Assembly (NCBI RefSeq): GCF_022348085.1
Contig: NZ_JAKRFN010000012.1
Location: forward strand, 62,001-126,000
Origin: Mycobacterium sp. PSTR-4-N
GTDB lineage: Bacteria; Actinomycetota; Actinomycetes; Mycobacteriales; Mycobacteriaceae
Reading direction: 5' to 3'
Length of the DNA: 64,000 nt
This document shows, in pieces, positions 1 to 8,692 of the stretch. The stretch's first letter is position 1. Every line of letters starts with the position of its first letter. The notes beneath the pieces are model-generated. The model had not been told where the DNA came from and searched no databases. It saw nothing but the letters and a program-made list of their open reading frames with translations. The translations under genes were made by a program, and so were the position numbers.

Positions 1-1
1 G

Positions 2-553
2 CCCCAGCGCGAGATCGGCTACGTCTTCCAGCGCGCCGCACTGCTCGAATGGCGCAGTGTGCGCAAGAACATCCTTCTTCAGGCCGAGATGCGCGGCATG
101 TCCCGGCAGGACGCTGCGCGCCGGTGCGATCACCTGTTGGACATGACGGGACTCTCGGGCTTCGCCAACGCGATGCCCTACGAGCTCTCGGGCGGTATGC
201 AGCAACGGGTTTCGTTGTGCCGGGCGCTGCTGCACGAACCCGACGTGCTGCTGATGGACGAGCCGTTCGGTGCGCTCGACGCGCTGACTCGGGAAAAGAT
301 GAACGTCGAACTGCATCGCATCTGGCGGGAAACACAGACGACAGTCGTCCTGGTGACCCACTCTGTCGCCGAGGCCGTCTACCTGGCCAACCGCGTCGTG
401 GTGATGAGCCCTCGTCCCGGCCGGATCGTCGAGACGCTCGACGTCGACCTGCCAGTGGATCGGGACTACGCCGAGACGATGGAGCGTCCGGAGTTCATTC
501 GCGTCGCCAATCGCGTCCGGGATCTGCTGGGCAGCACGACCGCCGCGGACTGA
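2..553 (+). CDS. ABC transporter ATP-binding protein, nitrate/sulfonate/taurine type (5' cut by window edge)
   Basis: Cytoplasmic ATPase subunit of an importer. The reading frame is open from base 2, so the Walker A end lies outside the window. What remains shows the Q-loop (GYVFQ), the signature LSGGMQQRV, Walker B with D-loop (LLMDEPFGALD) and the switch histidine (VTHSVAEA). The LLEWRSVRKN stretch after the Q-loop and the ending of the protein resemble SsuB/TauB/NrtD ATPases, which energise uptake of sulfonates, nitrate or similar anions. The substrate cannot be fixed because the permease and binding protein are not in view. It ends in TGA at 551-553, and no following gene appears to be co-transcribed. 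Confidence 0.9.
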   Translation, partial: PQREIGYVFQRAALLEWRSVRKNILLQAEMRGMSRQDAARRCDHLLDMTGLSGFANAMPYELSGGMQQRVSLCRALLHEPDVLLMDEPFGALDALTREKMNVELHRIWRETQTTVVLVTHSVAEAVYLANRVVVMSPRPGRIVETLDVDLPVDRDYAETMERPEFIRVANRVRDLLGSTTAAD

Positions 554-705
554 GGCCCCGACCAATTCGTCGCACCCCGATCGATGTGCCGCGTCCGACG
601 GCGCGCCGCAACACACCGCGTGCTCAGCTGATCACCCGCATCGCCCACGATGACTGCGGTTACGCAACGATTGCGGTGATGTCCAGGTAACATTCATCGC
701 CGCGG

Positions 706-1437
706 ATGGCCCGCCGACATCGACGAACCGGGGGGGGACCGTTGCTGACCGTCGTCGTCATTCTGGTGGTCTCCGCAGCACTCATGCTGGGTGCGGCATG
801 GGGCATCTACGGATCCCTACCCGAGAAGGCCGAGGGCTTCATCGTCGCGCTGGCGGGCGGCGCCCTCATCATCTCGGTCGTCCTGGAGCTCGTCCGTCCC
901 GCGACCGAGCAGGCCCCGATATGGGCGGTCTCGCTGGTGGTTCTGCTCGGCGCGATCGTCTTCGCGGTACTCGATCGGTGGGTCAACACGAGGTGGGATT
1001 CCGACAGCGGCGGTGGGCTGCTGGCCGCCATCACGCTGGACGGTGTGCCGGAGAACATGGCGCTCGGAGTGGCTCTCATCGGGGCGGGGCCGCTCCAGGT
1101 CGCCGCCCTGTCGGGCTCCATCTTCCTGTCTAATCTGCCCGAGGCCGCCGGCGGGGCGAAGCAGATGTCGAGTGGCGGGGCGTCCAACGGCAAGGTGTTC
1201 GCGTTGTGGAGCGCCACGGCCGGACTTCTCTCGGTCGCCGCACTGGGCGGCAACCTGCTGCTGGCGGGGGTGCCGGCGGCGGCGCTGGCGCTGATCAGGT
1301 GCTTCGCCGGTGGTGCCGTGGTGGCATCGCTGGCCACGGAGGTGTTCCCGAAGGCGTTCAAGCAGGATTCGTACACCACGGGTGTGGCCGCCGCCGGGGG
1401 TCTCATCTTGGCGCTTGTGCTGGATCAATTGGGCTGA
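706..1437 (+). CDS. ZIP-family metal transporter-like membrane protein
   Basis: A 243-residue polytopic membrane protein with about seven hydrophobic segments. It contains DGVPEN (about residue 110) and a second LSNLPEAAGG segment, matching the paired metal-binding motifs of ZIP helices IV and V, although the first motif lacks the usual histidine. ZIP proteins move Zn, Fe or Mn into the cytoplasm, so metal transport is the family inference; the substrate is unknown. The ATG at 706 has no good ribosome-binding site. A TTG at 742, just after a run of Gs, could be the true start and would trim the basic N-terminus. The gene stands between unrelated genes. Confidence 0.75.
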   Translation: MARRHRRTGGGPLLTVVVILVVSAALMLGAAWGIYGSLPEKAEGFIVALAGGALIISVVLELVRPATEQAPIWAVSLVVLLGAIVFAVLDRWVNTRWDSDSGGGLLAAITLDGVPENMALGVALIGAGPLQVAALSGSIFLSNLPEAAGGAKQMSSGGASNGKVFALWSATAGLLSVAALGGNLLLAGVPAAALALIRCFAGGAVVASLATEVFPKAFKQDSYTTGVAAAGGLILALVLDQLG

Positions 1438-1504
1438 GGCGTCCGGTTCGGCGGGACCGGCGCCGACTTCCTCGCTCGCCGCGCGGTCTCCTAGGCTCGA
1501 GGTG

Positions 1505-2515
1505 ATGGATCCCGAGCGCGAGGTACGAGACCTGCGTGCACGGCTGTCCCGCCAGGCGCGCGCTGTCCGCGACGTCGTGCTGAGCCGGGGGACCGCACGT
1601 TTCGACCGCCTCCCGGGTCCGCTGCAACAGGCGAGCCGACTGATCTGGCGGACCGGGCGCGCCGCAGTACACGATCGATTGCCCGGCCTGGCAGCCGAGG
1701 CGGCATTGTTCACCCTGATCTCGCTGCCCGCCCTGCTGCTGGCCGTCATCGGCTCCCTGGGCTTCGTCGCAGCAGCTCTGGGCCCCCAGGGCACCGCCGA
1801 ACTCAGCGAGCTCGTGCTCGGTATCCCCGAGTCGTTCCTGTCCGATCCGACGTACGCCGCCTACGAGAACGCGGTGCAGACCGTGCTCGCCGAGACTCGC
1901 GGCGGCGTGGTCTCGCTGAGCTTGGCGCTCAGCCTGTGGACCGGATCGCGAGCAGTCAACCGCTACCTGGAGACGATCACGATCGTCTACGGCGTCGAGC
2001 CGAGGCCCGGGTGGCGACGGCGCTTGCTGGCCCTGGGTCTGACGATCGCGGCGCTCGCCGGCGCGGTGGCGGTTCTACCACCCATGGTCATCGGACCGCG
2101 GTTGGTGCGCTGGCTGGCACCCGACGCGATCGCCGACACCACGCTGCGTGCTCTGGACCTGATGTTCTGGCCCAGCGTGATACTGGTCGTCCTCGTCGGG
2201 CTGGCCACGCTCTATCACATCGGGGTCCCATGGAAGACGCCGTGGCGCCGAGATCTGCCCGGTGCCGTGCTCGCGGTCGCCCTCTGGGTGCTGGCGTCAG
2301 CGGGACTGCGGGCCTACCTGACCTTCAGCGTCGCCGATGACGCCATCTTCAGCCAGCTGGCCGTTCCCCTGGCTGTCGTTCTGTGGCTCTGGGTGACCGG
2401 CATCGTCATCTTGCTCGGCGCCGAGTTCAACGCCGAAATCGAGCGGATGTGGCCGCACGAGGATCATCCTTGGCGGATCACCAGCCTGCGTGACCGGCTG
2501 ATCCGGCATCGCTGA
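1505..2515 (+). CDS. YihY/BrkB family inner-membrane protein
   Basis: A 336-residue protein with a charged N-terminal region and six predicted membrane segments. It shows the family features: an aromatic/hydrophobic entry (EAALFTLISLPALLLAVIG), a SLALSLWTGSRAVNRYLETI segment, and a C-terminal WLWVTGIVILLGAEFNAEIE. YihY/BrkB proteins were once called ribonuclease BN; that activity belongs elsewhere and the true role is unknown. Start: ATG at 1505, or the adjacent in-frame GTG at 1502. The frame is open further upstream, but that part overlaps the preceding gene and lacks protein-like composition. DUF427 follows after 18 bases, possibly in the same transcript. Confidence 0.88.
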   Translation: MDPEREVRDLRARLSRQARAVRDVVLSRGTARFDRLPGPLQQASRLIWRTGRAAVHDRLPGLAAEAALFTLISLPALLLAVIGSLGFVAAALGPQGTAELSELVLGIPESFLSDPTYAAYENAVQTVLAETRGGVVSLSLALSLWTGSRAVNRYLETITIVYGVEPRPGWRRRLLALGLTIAALAGAVAVLPPMVIGPRLVRWLAPDAIADTTLRALDLMFWPSVILVVLVGLATLYHIGVPWKTPWRRDLPGAVLAVALWVLASAGLRAYLTFSVADDAIFSQLAVPLAVVLWLWVTGIVILLGAEFNAEIERMWPHEDHPWRITSLRDRLIRHR

Positions 2516-2533
2516 ACCGCGAGGAGCTCTCAC

Positions 2534-3313
2534 GTGACCGATCGCTCACACGTTGCCCTGCCCGACTACCCGCAGATGGCGGCCGCGCGCGGACGCGTCG
2601 AGCCGGTACCGCGCCGAGTCCGCGGATTCTTGGACGGCCAGCAGCTTTTCGACACTGTTGCCGCCAGGTACGTCTGGGAGGTGCCGTACTACCCGCAGTA
2701 CTACATCCCGCTCAGCGATGTCCGCTCCGACTTCCTGCGTGACGACGATCATCCTCAGAAAGTGCAGTTCGGCACCTCCCGCATGTTCACCGTTGTCGGT
2801 CCGTCGACGACACATCCGGCAGCGGCGCGAGTGTTCGACGCCGGCGACGGGATGGTCGCCGGTCTGGTGCGCTTCGAGTGGACGGCCGTGACGTGGTTCG
2901 AAGAGGACGAGCCGATCTACGGCCACCCACGTAATCCGTACGTGCGGGTGGATGCCCTCCGCTCGCACCGCCACATCACCGTCGACGTCGACGGCGTCCG
3001 GCTGGCCGACACGCGTAGCGCGGTTCTCGTCTTCGAAACAGGCCTGCCGACACGGTATTACATCGACCGGACCGACGTGTCGTTCGATCACCTCGAGCCC
3101 TCGGACACCGAGACGCTCTGCCCCTACAAGGGTGTCACGTCCGGGTATTGGTCGGCGCGCATCGGAGAGACGACGCACACCGATCTCGCCTGGACCTATC
3201 AGTCCCCGCTACCTGCGGTCGCGCCGATCGCCAACATGGTCGCGTTCTACAACGAGAAGGTCGACATCACTGTCGACGGGCGTGCCCTCGACCGTCCGCA
3301 CACGCATTTCTGA
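2534..3313 (+). CDS. DUF427 domain protein (two tandem DUF427 units)
   Basis: A 259-residue soluble protein. Two related halves are visible. The first carries 'WEVPYYPQYYIPLSDV' (about residues 47-62) and the second has 'HITVDVDGVRLADT' then 'PTRYYIDRTDV', which is the usual DUF427 pattern of a beta-rich fold with a YYIP/D motif, followed by 'TLCPYKGVTSGYWSARIG'. The function of DUF427 is unknown. A GAGGAG ribosome-binding site precedes the start, and the gene lies 18 bases after the YihY gene, so the two may be co-transcribed. Confidence 0.85.
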   Translation: MTDRSHVALPDYPQMAAARGRVEPVPRRVRGFLDGQQLFDTVAARYVWEVPYYPQYYIPLSDVRSDFLRDDDHPQKVQFGTSRMFTVVGPSTTHPAAARVFDAGDGMVAGLVRFEWTAVTWFEEDEPIYGHPRNPYVRVDALRSHRHITVDVDGVRLADTRSAVLVFETGLPTRYYIDRTDVSFDHLEPSDTETLCPYKGVTSGYWSARIGETTHTDLAWTYQSPLPAVAPIANMVAFYNEKVDITVDGRALDRPHTHF

Positions 3314-3430
3314 ATGCTGGGTGCTTGCTGTGAGTCGACGAACCATACGGCTGAAAAACGCCACGCCGGGGTATGAAGCCGAGACGAAAGCACGACGGGT
3401 CACCGGGCCCGGAAAGCGAGGCGGTCGGCG

Positions 3431-5029
3431 ATGATCCGAGTCGGGGTGGTGGCGGGACTGGCAGTCCTGGCCGTCGTGCTGGCCGCGGGTGGGTTCGTCT
3501 GGCACTGGGGGTGGTTCATCGCGGCGGCGTTGGTGGCGATGTTGGCTGCGGTCGGCTGCTACGACCTGGTGCAGCGGCGGCACGCGGTCTTGAGGAACTA
3601 TCCGATCCTCGGTCACATGCGCTATCTGCTCGAGGCTCTACGGCCCGAACTGCAGCAGTACTTCATCGAGCGCAATTTCGATGGGCGGCCCTTCGACCGA
3701 GACGTGCGATCGCTGATCTACGAGCGCGCGAAAGGCACTGCGGCCGAACTGTCGTTCGGCACCGAACGGGACATCGACGAACCCGGTTACGAGTACCTCG
3801 TGCACTCGACCGCGCCGATCGAGCAGCCGTCCGATCCGCCCCGGGTGCGCATCGGCGGGCCGGACTGTCGCCGTCCCTACGACATGGCGCTGATGAACAT
3901 TTCGTCGATGAGTTTCGGGGCGTTGTCGGGCAACGCGTTGAAGGCTCTCAACAACGGCGCCAAGCGAGGCGGTTTCGCCCACGACACCGGCGAGGGTGGG
4001 TTGACGCCGTATCACCTCGGCGGTGCAGATGTGGTGTGGGAGATAGGCTCTGGCTACTTCGGCACGCGTACCGAGGACGGAGCCTTCGATCCCGACCAGT
4101 TCGAGGACAAGGCAGCCAACGACGCCGTCAAGTGCATCTCCATCAAACTCAGTCAGGGCGCCAAACCGGGTGTCGGCGGTGTGCTGCCCGCGTCCAAGGT
4201 CAGCGATGAGATCGCCCGCTACCGCGGTGTTCCCGCCGGCCAGAAGTGTGTCAGCCCGGCTGCGCATTCGGAGTTCCACACGCCGCGTCAGCTGATCGGG
4301 TTCGTCGCCCGTCTGCGTGAGCTCGCCGACGGCAAGCCCGTCGGGTTCAAACTGTGCGTCGGCTCCCGGGTGGATGTCCTCGCGATCTGCAAGGCGATGC
4401 TCAGTGAGGGGATCACCCCGGACTTCATCATCGTCGACGGTGCCGAGGGCGGTACCGCCGCGGCGCCGCTGGAGTACGAGGATCATGTCGGTCTTCCGTT
4501 GACCGACGGATTGATGACCGTGCACAACGCCTTGGTCGGCACCGGGCTGCGCAACCGCATCCGAATCGGGGCCAGCGGCAAGGTGGCTACCGGTACGGAC
4601 ATCGTGAAACGGCTCATCCAGGGCGCCGACTACACCAATGCAGCGCGGTCGATGATGATGGCGACCGGCTGCATCCAATCTCAACGCTGCCACACCAACC
4701 ATTGCCCGGTGGGCGTCGCCACCCAGGATCCGCGGCGGGCGCGCGCTCTGGACGTCGTCGACAAGAGTGAACGTGTCCACCGTTACCAACAGGCGACGGT
4801 CGCCGAGGCGATGCGATTGATGGCGTCCATGGGTGTGTCCGACCCCGCCGACCTGTCGCCGCACCTGCTGCGTAAGCGCTTGTCGGCCACCGAGCAGCGC
4901 TCGTACGCAGAGATTTTCGAGTGGTTACCGGCGAAAGCGCTACTCGACGACGCGGTGCCGACGTGGCGCTCGGACTGGGCGGCCGCCGATGCCGACTCGT
5001 TCACCCCTGCTCGTCTCCAACACAGATGA
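3431..5029 (+). CDS. FMN-binding glutamate synthase family protein (membrane-anchored)
   Basis: A 532-residue protein with two N-terminal membrane helices (about residues 3-42), then the FMN-binding barrel of the glutamate synthase large subunit: 'SSMSFGALSGNALKALNNGA', 'DTGEGGLTPYH', 'ISIKLSQGAKPGVGG' and 'IVDGAEGGTAAAP'. Three cysteines spaced C-x5-C-x4-C ('CIQSQRCHTNHCP') match the [3Fe-4S] ligands of glutamate synthase. It lacks the N-terminal glutamine amidotransferase and the C-terminal GXGXG domain, so it is one of the stand-alone relatives whose reaction is not established. The TPP enzyme gene follows 22 bases later and may share its transcript. Confidence 0.9.
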   Translation: MIRVGVVAGLAVLAVVLAAGGFVWHWGWFIAAALVAMLAAVGCYDLVQRRHAVLRNYPILGHMRYLLEALRPELQQYFIERNFDGRPFDRDVRSLIYERAKGTAAELSFGTERDIDEPGYEYLVHSTAPIEQPSDPPRVRIGGPDCRRPYDMALMNISSMSFGALSGNALKALNNGAKRGGFAHDTGEGGLTPYHLGGADVVWEIGSGYFGTRTEDGAFDPDQFEDKAANDAVKCISIKLSQGAKPGVGGVLPASKVSDEIARYRGVPAGQKCVSPAAHSEFHTPRQLIGFVARLRELADGKPVGFKLCVGSRVDVLAICKAMLSEGITPDFIIVDGAEGGTAAAPLEYEDHVGLPLTDGLMTVHNALVGTGLRNRIRIGASGKVATGTDIVKRLIQGADYTNAARSMMMATGCIQSQRCHTNHCPVGVATQDPRRARALDVVDKSERVHRYQQATVAEAMRLMASMGVSDPADLSPHLLRKRLSATEQRSYAEIFEWLPAKALLDDAVPTWRSDWAAADADSFTPARLQHR

Positions 5030-5051
5030 CCCCGACACAGAAAGGAGCGAC

Positions 5052-6770
5052 ATGGCCACCGTCGCTTCGACGCTCGTCTCCGCACTCACCGATCTCGGCG
5101 TCCGTCAGGTGTGGGGGGTGGTCGGGGACGCGCTGAACCCCATCACCGACGCCATCCGCCGCCAGGACACGGTGGAATGGATCGGTGTGCGCCACGAGGA
5201 AGCGGCGGCCTTCGCCGCGGGGGCGCAGGCCCAGCTCACCGGTTCACTCGGGGTGTGCATGGGCACCGTCGGTCCGGGCTCGCTGCACCTGCTCAACGGT
5301 CTGTACGACGCGAAGAAGTCGCACGCCCCGGTGCTGGCGATCTGCGGTCAGGTCCCCACGTCGGACATGTGGAGCAACTTCTTTCAGGAGGTCGACAACG
5401 ACGCGGTCTTCGCCGACGTGGCCGTGTACCACGCCACCGTCACCGCGCCCACCCAGCTGCCGTATCTGCTCGAGCAGGCAGTCAACTCGGCGCTGGCCCG
5501 GCGCGGCGTCGCGGTCCTGACGATTCCCGGTGACATCGGCGATCAAGAGGTTGCCGACCATCAGCGGTCATTCGCGTCGCAGCGCTCGCGGCAGGTGGCC
5601 GCGCCCGCCGATGTCGAGGCGGCCGCGGCACTGCTCAACGACGCCGACACCGTGACGATGCTCGTCGGCTGCGGCGCCCGGGAGGCGCGCGAGCAGGTGC
5701 TCTCGGTGGCGAAAACACTGGCGGCGCCGATGGTTCTGACGTTGAAGGGCAAGGAGGGACTCGAAGGCGACAACCCCTACCAGGTCGGTCAGTCGGGGCT
5801 GATCGGAAACCCGGCGGCGCACCTGGCCTTGCACCAGGCCGATGCCCTGCTGCTGGTGGGTACCGACTTCCCTTACCGGGACTGGCTGCCGCAGGACAAG
5901 AAGGTGGTCCAGCTCGACAGCAGACCCGAACACATCGGCCGTCGCCTGCCGGTCGCGGCTCCGCTGGTCGGCGATGCCAAAGACACGCTGGAGCAACTAC
6001 TTCCGTTGCTTCAGCGGCGGGCCGACACCAAGTTCCTCGACCGCCATCGTAAAGAATTCCAGGTGTGGCACGCCGCGCAGCGCCGGCTGGCTGAACCCGA
6101 TCACGACCGCAAACTGCTGGGCCGACTACGCAAACACCTGGACAACCCCGACGAGTTGATCCGGCCGGAGGCGGTGGCGGCTGCGATCGACGACGCCGCC
6201 TCCGACGACGCCGTCTTCACCTCGGACACCGGCATGTCGACGGTGTGGTTGTCGCGCTTCGTCGAGATGCGCGGCGAGCGGCGGCTGCTCGGCTCCTACA
6301 ACCTCGGCTCGATGGCCAATGCGATGCCGCAGGCGCTGGGGGCTGCAGCGCTCGACCGCGACCGTCAAGTCATCGCGTTCTGTGGCGATGGCGGGCTGAT
6401 GATGCTGCTGGGCGATCTTCGTACGGCCGTGACCTACCGGTTGCCCGCGACGTTCGTCGTGTTCAACAACGGACGTCTGGGAATGGTCAAGCTCGAGCAG
6501 GAGCAGAGCGGACTGCCCGAACACGGCACCGAACTCGACAATCCCGACATCGCCGCGGTCGCCACCGCCATGGGGTTGCGCGCCCGTTGCGTCACCCGCC
6601 CCGACGACATCGCGGACGCCGTCGGCGAGGCGCTGGCTCACGACGGTCCATTCCTGTTGGACTTCCGGACCAACCCGGCCGAGATCTCGATACCGCCCAA
6701 GCCGACCGTCGAGCAGGGCTGGGGCTTCGCGATCGCGAAAATGAAGGAAACCCTCAACAGCCGCGAATGA
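5052..6770 (+). CDS. Thiamine-pyrophosphate enzyme, pyruvate oxidase/dehydrogenase (PoxB)-like
   Basis: A 572-residue three-domain TPP enzyme. The N-terminal pyrimidine-binding domain has the catalytic glutamate in 'VRHEEAAAFAAGAQAQLTG', the middle domain is Rossmann-like, and the C-terminal domain carries the TPP/Mg motif GDGG followed by NN ('FCGDGG ... FNNGRLG'). It most resembles PoxB, which decarboxylates pyruvate to acetate and passes electrons to quinone; acetolactate synthase or oxalyl-CoA decarboxylase relatives cannot be excluded from sequence alone. Start chosen at ATG 5052, behind AAAGGAG. The frame is open upstream but runs into the preceding gene. Probable operon with the glutamate-synthase-like gene. 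Confidence 0.85.
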   Translation: MATVASTLVSALTDLGVRQVWGVVGDALNPITDAIRRQDTVEWIGVRHEEAAAFAAGAQAQLTGSLGVCMGTVGPGSLHLLNGLYDAKKSHAPVLAICGQVPTSDMWSNFFQEVDNDAVFADVAVYHATVTAPTQLPYLLEQAVNSALARRGVAVLTIPGDIGDQEVADHQRSFASQRSRQVAAPADVEAAAALLNDADTVTMLVGCGAREAREQVLSVAKTLAAPMVLTLKGKEGLEGDNPYQVGQSGLIGNPAAHLALHQADALLLVGTDFPYRDWLPQDKKVVQLDSRPEHIGRRLPVAAPLVGDAKDTLEQLLPLLQRRADTKFLDRHRKEFQVWHAAQRRLAEPDHDRKLLGRLRKHLDNPDELIRPEAVAAAIDDAASDDAVFTSDTGMSTVWLSRFVEMRGERRLLGSYNLGSMANAMPQALGAAALDRDRQVIAFCGDGGLMMLLGDLRTAVTYRLPATFVVFNNGRLGMVKLEQEQSGLPEHGTELDNPDIAAVATAMGLRARCVTRPDDIADAVGEALAHDGPFLLDFRTNPAEISIPPKPTVEQGWGFAIAKMKETLNSRE

Positions 6771-6807
6771 TCGCGGGATCGATGCCGTGCAGGTGCGGCA
6801 GTGCCGC

Positions 6808-7440
6808 TCAGGACCACTCGGCGAGCACTCGCATCTTGCCGGCCTTGATCGCCGCGTCGCGCCGAAGGCGCTTCAACTCCGGCGCGAAGGTGTTGCGCTG
6901 GTTGCCCTGCAGGTTCAACGGGAGCATCAGCGCGGTGAGAAGCTTGGCTTCCACATGCCACGGCTCCGGGTGCAGCACCCAGGACACCGCCGCGTTCTCC
7001 GCCATCCACCGGGTCAGAACCGCTTCACCACCGGCGAAGGTCTGCCGCTTCCCCGACCCGACCCTGCGCAACGCGAAGCCCAGCTCGCCACCGAGGAGGA
7101 CGCCCAGCGACTTGCGCAGCGTCGAGCCGTCCGCCCCGGCGTTGCCCGCGCCGAAGTGGTAGCGGATGCGTTTGCGCAGATCCTGCGGGGTCTGCGGCTT
7201 ACCGTCCGCCCGCGGCGGGCCGGGACTCACTCCGACGTACAGCAGGGTCCAGCCGTCGCGCTGCTCGCAGTCGGAGACGTCGATGCCGCCCGGGATCTCC
7301 CGGAACCACCACCCGTGCGCACCCGGCCGGGACGGCACCGGATCTGCCTCGGAGAACACCTCGTCACGGGTATACCGCTGCGCAGCAAGGAAATTGGATA
7401 CCAAGTCCGCGGTACGCCGCTCGGACATCCTGCCAGCCAT
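6808..7440 (-). CDS. GIY-YIG nuclease family protein
   Basis: A 210-residue protein. 'WTLLYVGVSPG' (about residues 65-75) is the GIY-YIG core strand in degenerate form, 'LRKRIRYHFG' supplies the conserved arginine helix, and a late glutamate and asparagine ('WHVEAKLL ... LPLNLQGN') fit the metal-binding and catalytic positions. The single-domain build is typical of small stand-alone members whose targets are unknown. It is convergent with the PoxB-like gene and transcribed alone. Loss of the canonical GIY/YIG tyrosines makes catalytic activity uncertain. Confidence 0.7.
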   Translation of the reverse strand: MAGRMSERRTADLVSNFLAAQRYTRDEVFSEADPVPSRPGAHGWWFREIPGGIDVSDCEQRDGWTLLYVGVSPGPPRADGKPQTPQDLRKRIRYHFGAGNAGADGSTLRKSLGVLLGGELGFALRRVGSGKRQTFAGGEAVLTRWMAENAAVSWVLHPEPWHVEAKLLTALMLPLNLQGNQRNTFAPELKRLRRDAAIKAGKMRVLAEWS

Positions 7441-7499
7441 GGCGCTCAGTCTAGCCGCGCTGATTCACGGCGAACGCGGCTGCGGCGCGCGGGCAGGGC

Positions 7500-8264
7500 T
7501 CACGCTCCGACGAGGGCCCTCAACGCCACATAGAACACCGACGGACCCAGCAGGCAACCCAGCCCGGTGTAGAAGGTCGCGGTCATGGCGCCGTAGGGCA
7601 CGAGGCGCTTGTCCGTGGCGGCGAGGCCGCCGGCCACACCGGACGTGGTTCCCATCAGACCGCCGTAGGCCATAGCGGACTTCGGATTGTTCAGCCCGAT
7701 CAGTCGTGCGATCATCGGGGTACCGACCATCACGACAACGGACTTCACCAGTCCGGCCGCCACCGACAGCGCGATCACCTCGGAGCTGGCGCCCACGGCG
7801 GTCCCGGTCACCGGACCGACGATGTAGGTGGCGGCACCGGCGCCGATGGTGGCCAACGATTCGGCATCGCGGTACCCGAATGCCGCAGCGACGCAGGCGC
7901 CGACGATGAACGACACCACCACGCCCAACACGATGGACAGGGCGCCGGCTGCGCCCGACCGCTTGATCTCTTTCAGATCGACTCCGTAGGCGGTGGACAC
8001 GATGGCCAGGTCGCGCAGCATCGCTCCGCCCATGAGGCCCAGGCCGGAGAAGACCGCGAAATCGGCCAATCCGTGGTCACCGCCGGTCGTCACGCCGCCC
8101 CAGTAGGCCAACGCCAATCCGAGGATGATCGCGATGGCCGATCCGTGCAGTCTGCCGCGGGTCAACGTCGTCGACAGCCAGCCCGACAGCAACACCAGGG
8201 CGCCGATGAGCACGAACGCCACCAGCAGATCGTTCTTCTGCAGTACCGAACTGATCAGCTCCAT
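7500..8264 (-). CDS. madM: Malonate transporter subunit MadM
   Basis: A 254-residue membrane protein with about eight hydrophobic helices and the MadM signatures 'LTRGRLHGSAIAIILGL', 'GLGLMGGAMLRDLAIVSTAYG' and 'GGLMGTTSGVAGGLAATD'. With MadL it forms the two-subunit malonate:Na+ symporter first described for Malonomonas. It sits one base downstream of madL, and both are downstream of the malonyl-CoA decarboxylase/synthetase fusion, so malonate uptake and activation share one transcript. Confidence 0.9.
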   Translation of the reverse strand: MELISSVLQKNDLLVAFVLIGALVLLSGWLSTTLTRGRLHGSAIAIILGLALAYWGGVTTGGDHGLADFAVFSGLGLMGGAMLRDLAIVSTAYGVDLKEIKRSGAAGALSIVLGVVVSFIVGACVAAAFGYRDAESLATIGAGAATYIVGPVTGTAVGASSEVIALSVAAGLVKSVVVMVGTPMIARLIGLNNPKSAMAYGGLMGTTSGVAGGLAATDKRLVPYGAMTATFYTGLGCLLGPSVFYVALRALVGA

Positions 8265-8265
8265 C

Positions 8266-8670
8266 TCAGGCCTCCTGCTTCTCTTCTTCGGTCAACGGCG
8301 GCAGCGGTTCGGCTGGTTCGCCGACACGGGAGAGCACCGGGACAAGCGCGGCGCCGGCGGTCAAAGCCCCCAACCCGGCAAGGATCGCCATGGGACCGCC
8401 GGTGACCGCCTTGGCGACATTCTGGATGGAGGCCATCGCTATCACGATGGGGATGTACATCGCACTCCAGAACAGCACGCCTTGCTCACTTGCCTTTGGA
8501 AACTTGCCTTTTCGGCGCAACCAGTCGGTGGCGAAGATCAGCATGATCATGGCGAAGCCGACACCGCCGACATTAGCGTCCACACCTAGGACCACGCCCA
8601 GCAATTCGCCGACGATCGTGCCGGCGAGCATGCAGAGAGCCAGCGCGGCCACTCCATAGAGAACCATCAT
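8266..8670 (-). CDS. madL: Malonate transporter subunit MadL
   Basis: A 134-residue protein with four membrane helices; 'GVDANVGGVGFAMIMLI' and 'FWSAMYIPIVIAMAS' are typical of MadL. It is the small partner of MadM in malonate uptake. An AGGAG ribosome-binding site precedes ATG 8670, 22 bases after the stop of the fusion enzyme gene. The C-terminal tail is charged and rich in glutamate. Confidence 0.88.
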   Translation of the reverse strand: MMVLYGVAALALCMLAGTIVGELLGVVLGVDANVGGVGFAMIMLIFATDWLRRKGKFPKASEQGVLFWSAMYIPIVIAMASIQNVAKAVTGGPMAILAGLGALTAGAALVPVLSRVGEPAEPLPPLTEEEKQEA

Positions 8671-8692
8671 CTACTCCTGTGTTGAAGGGTCG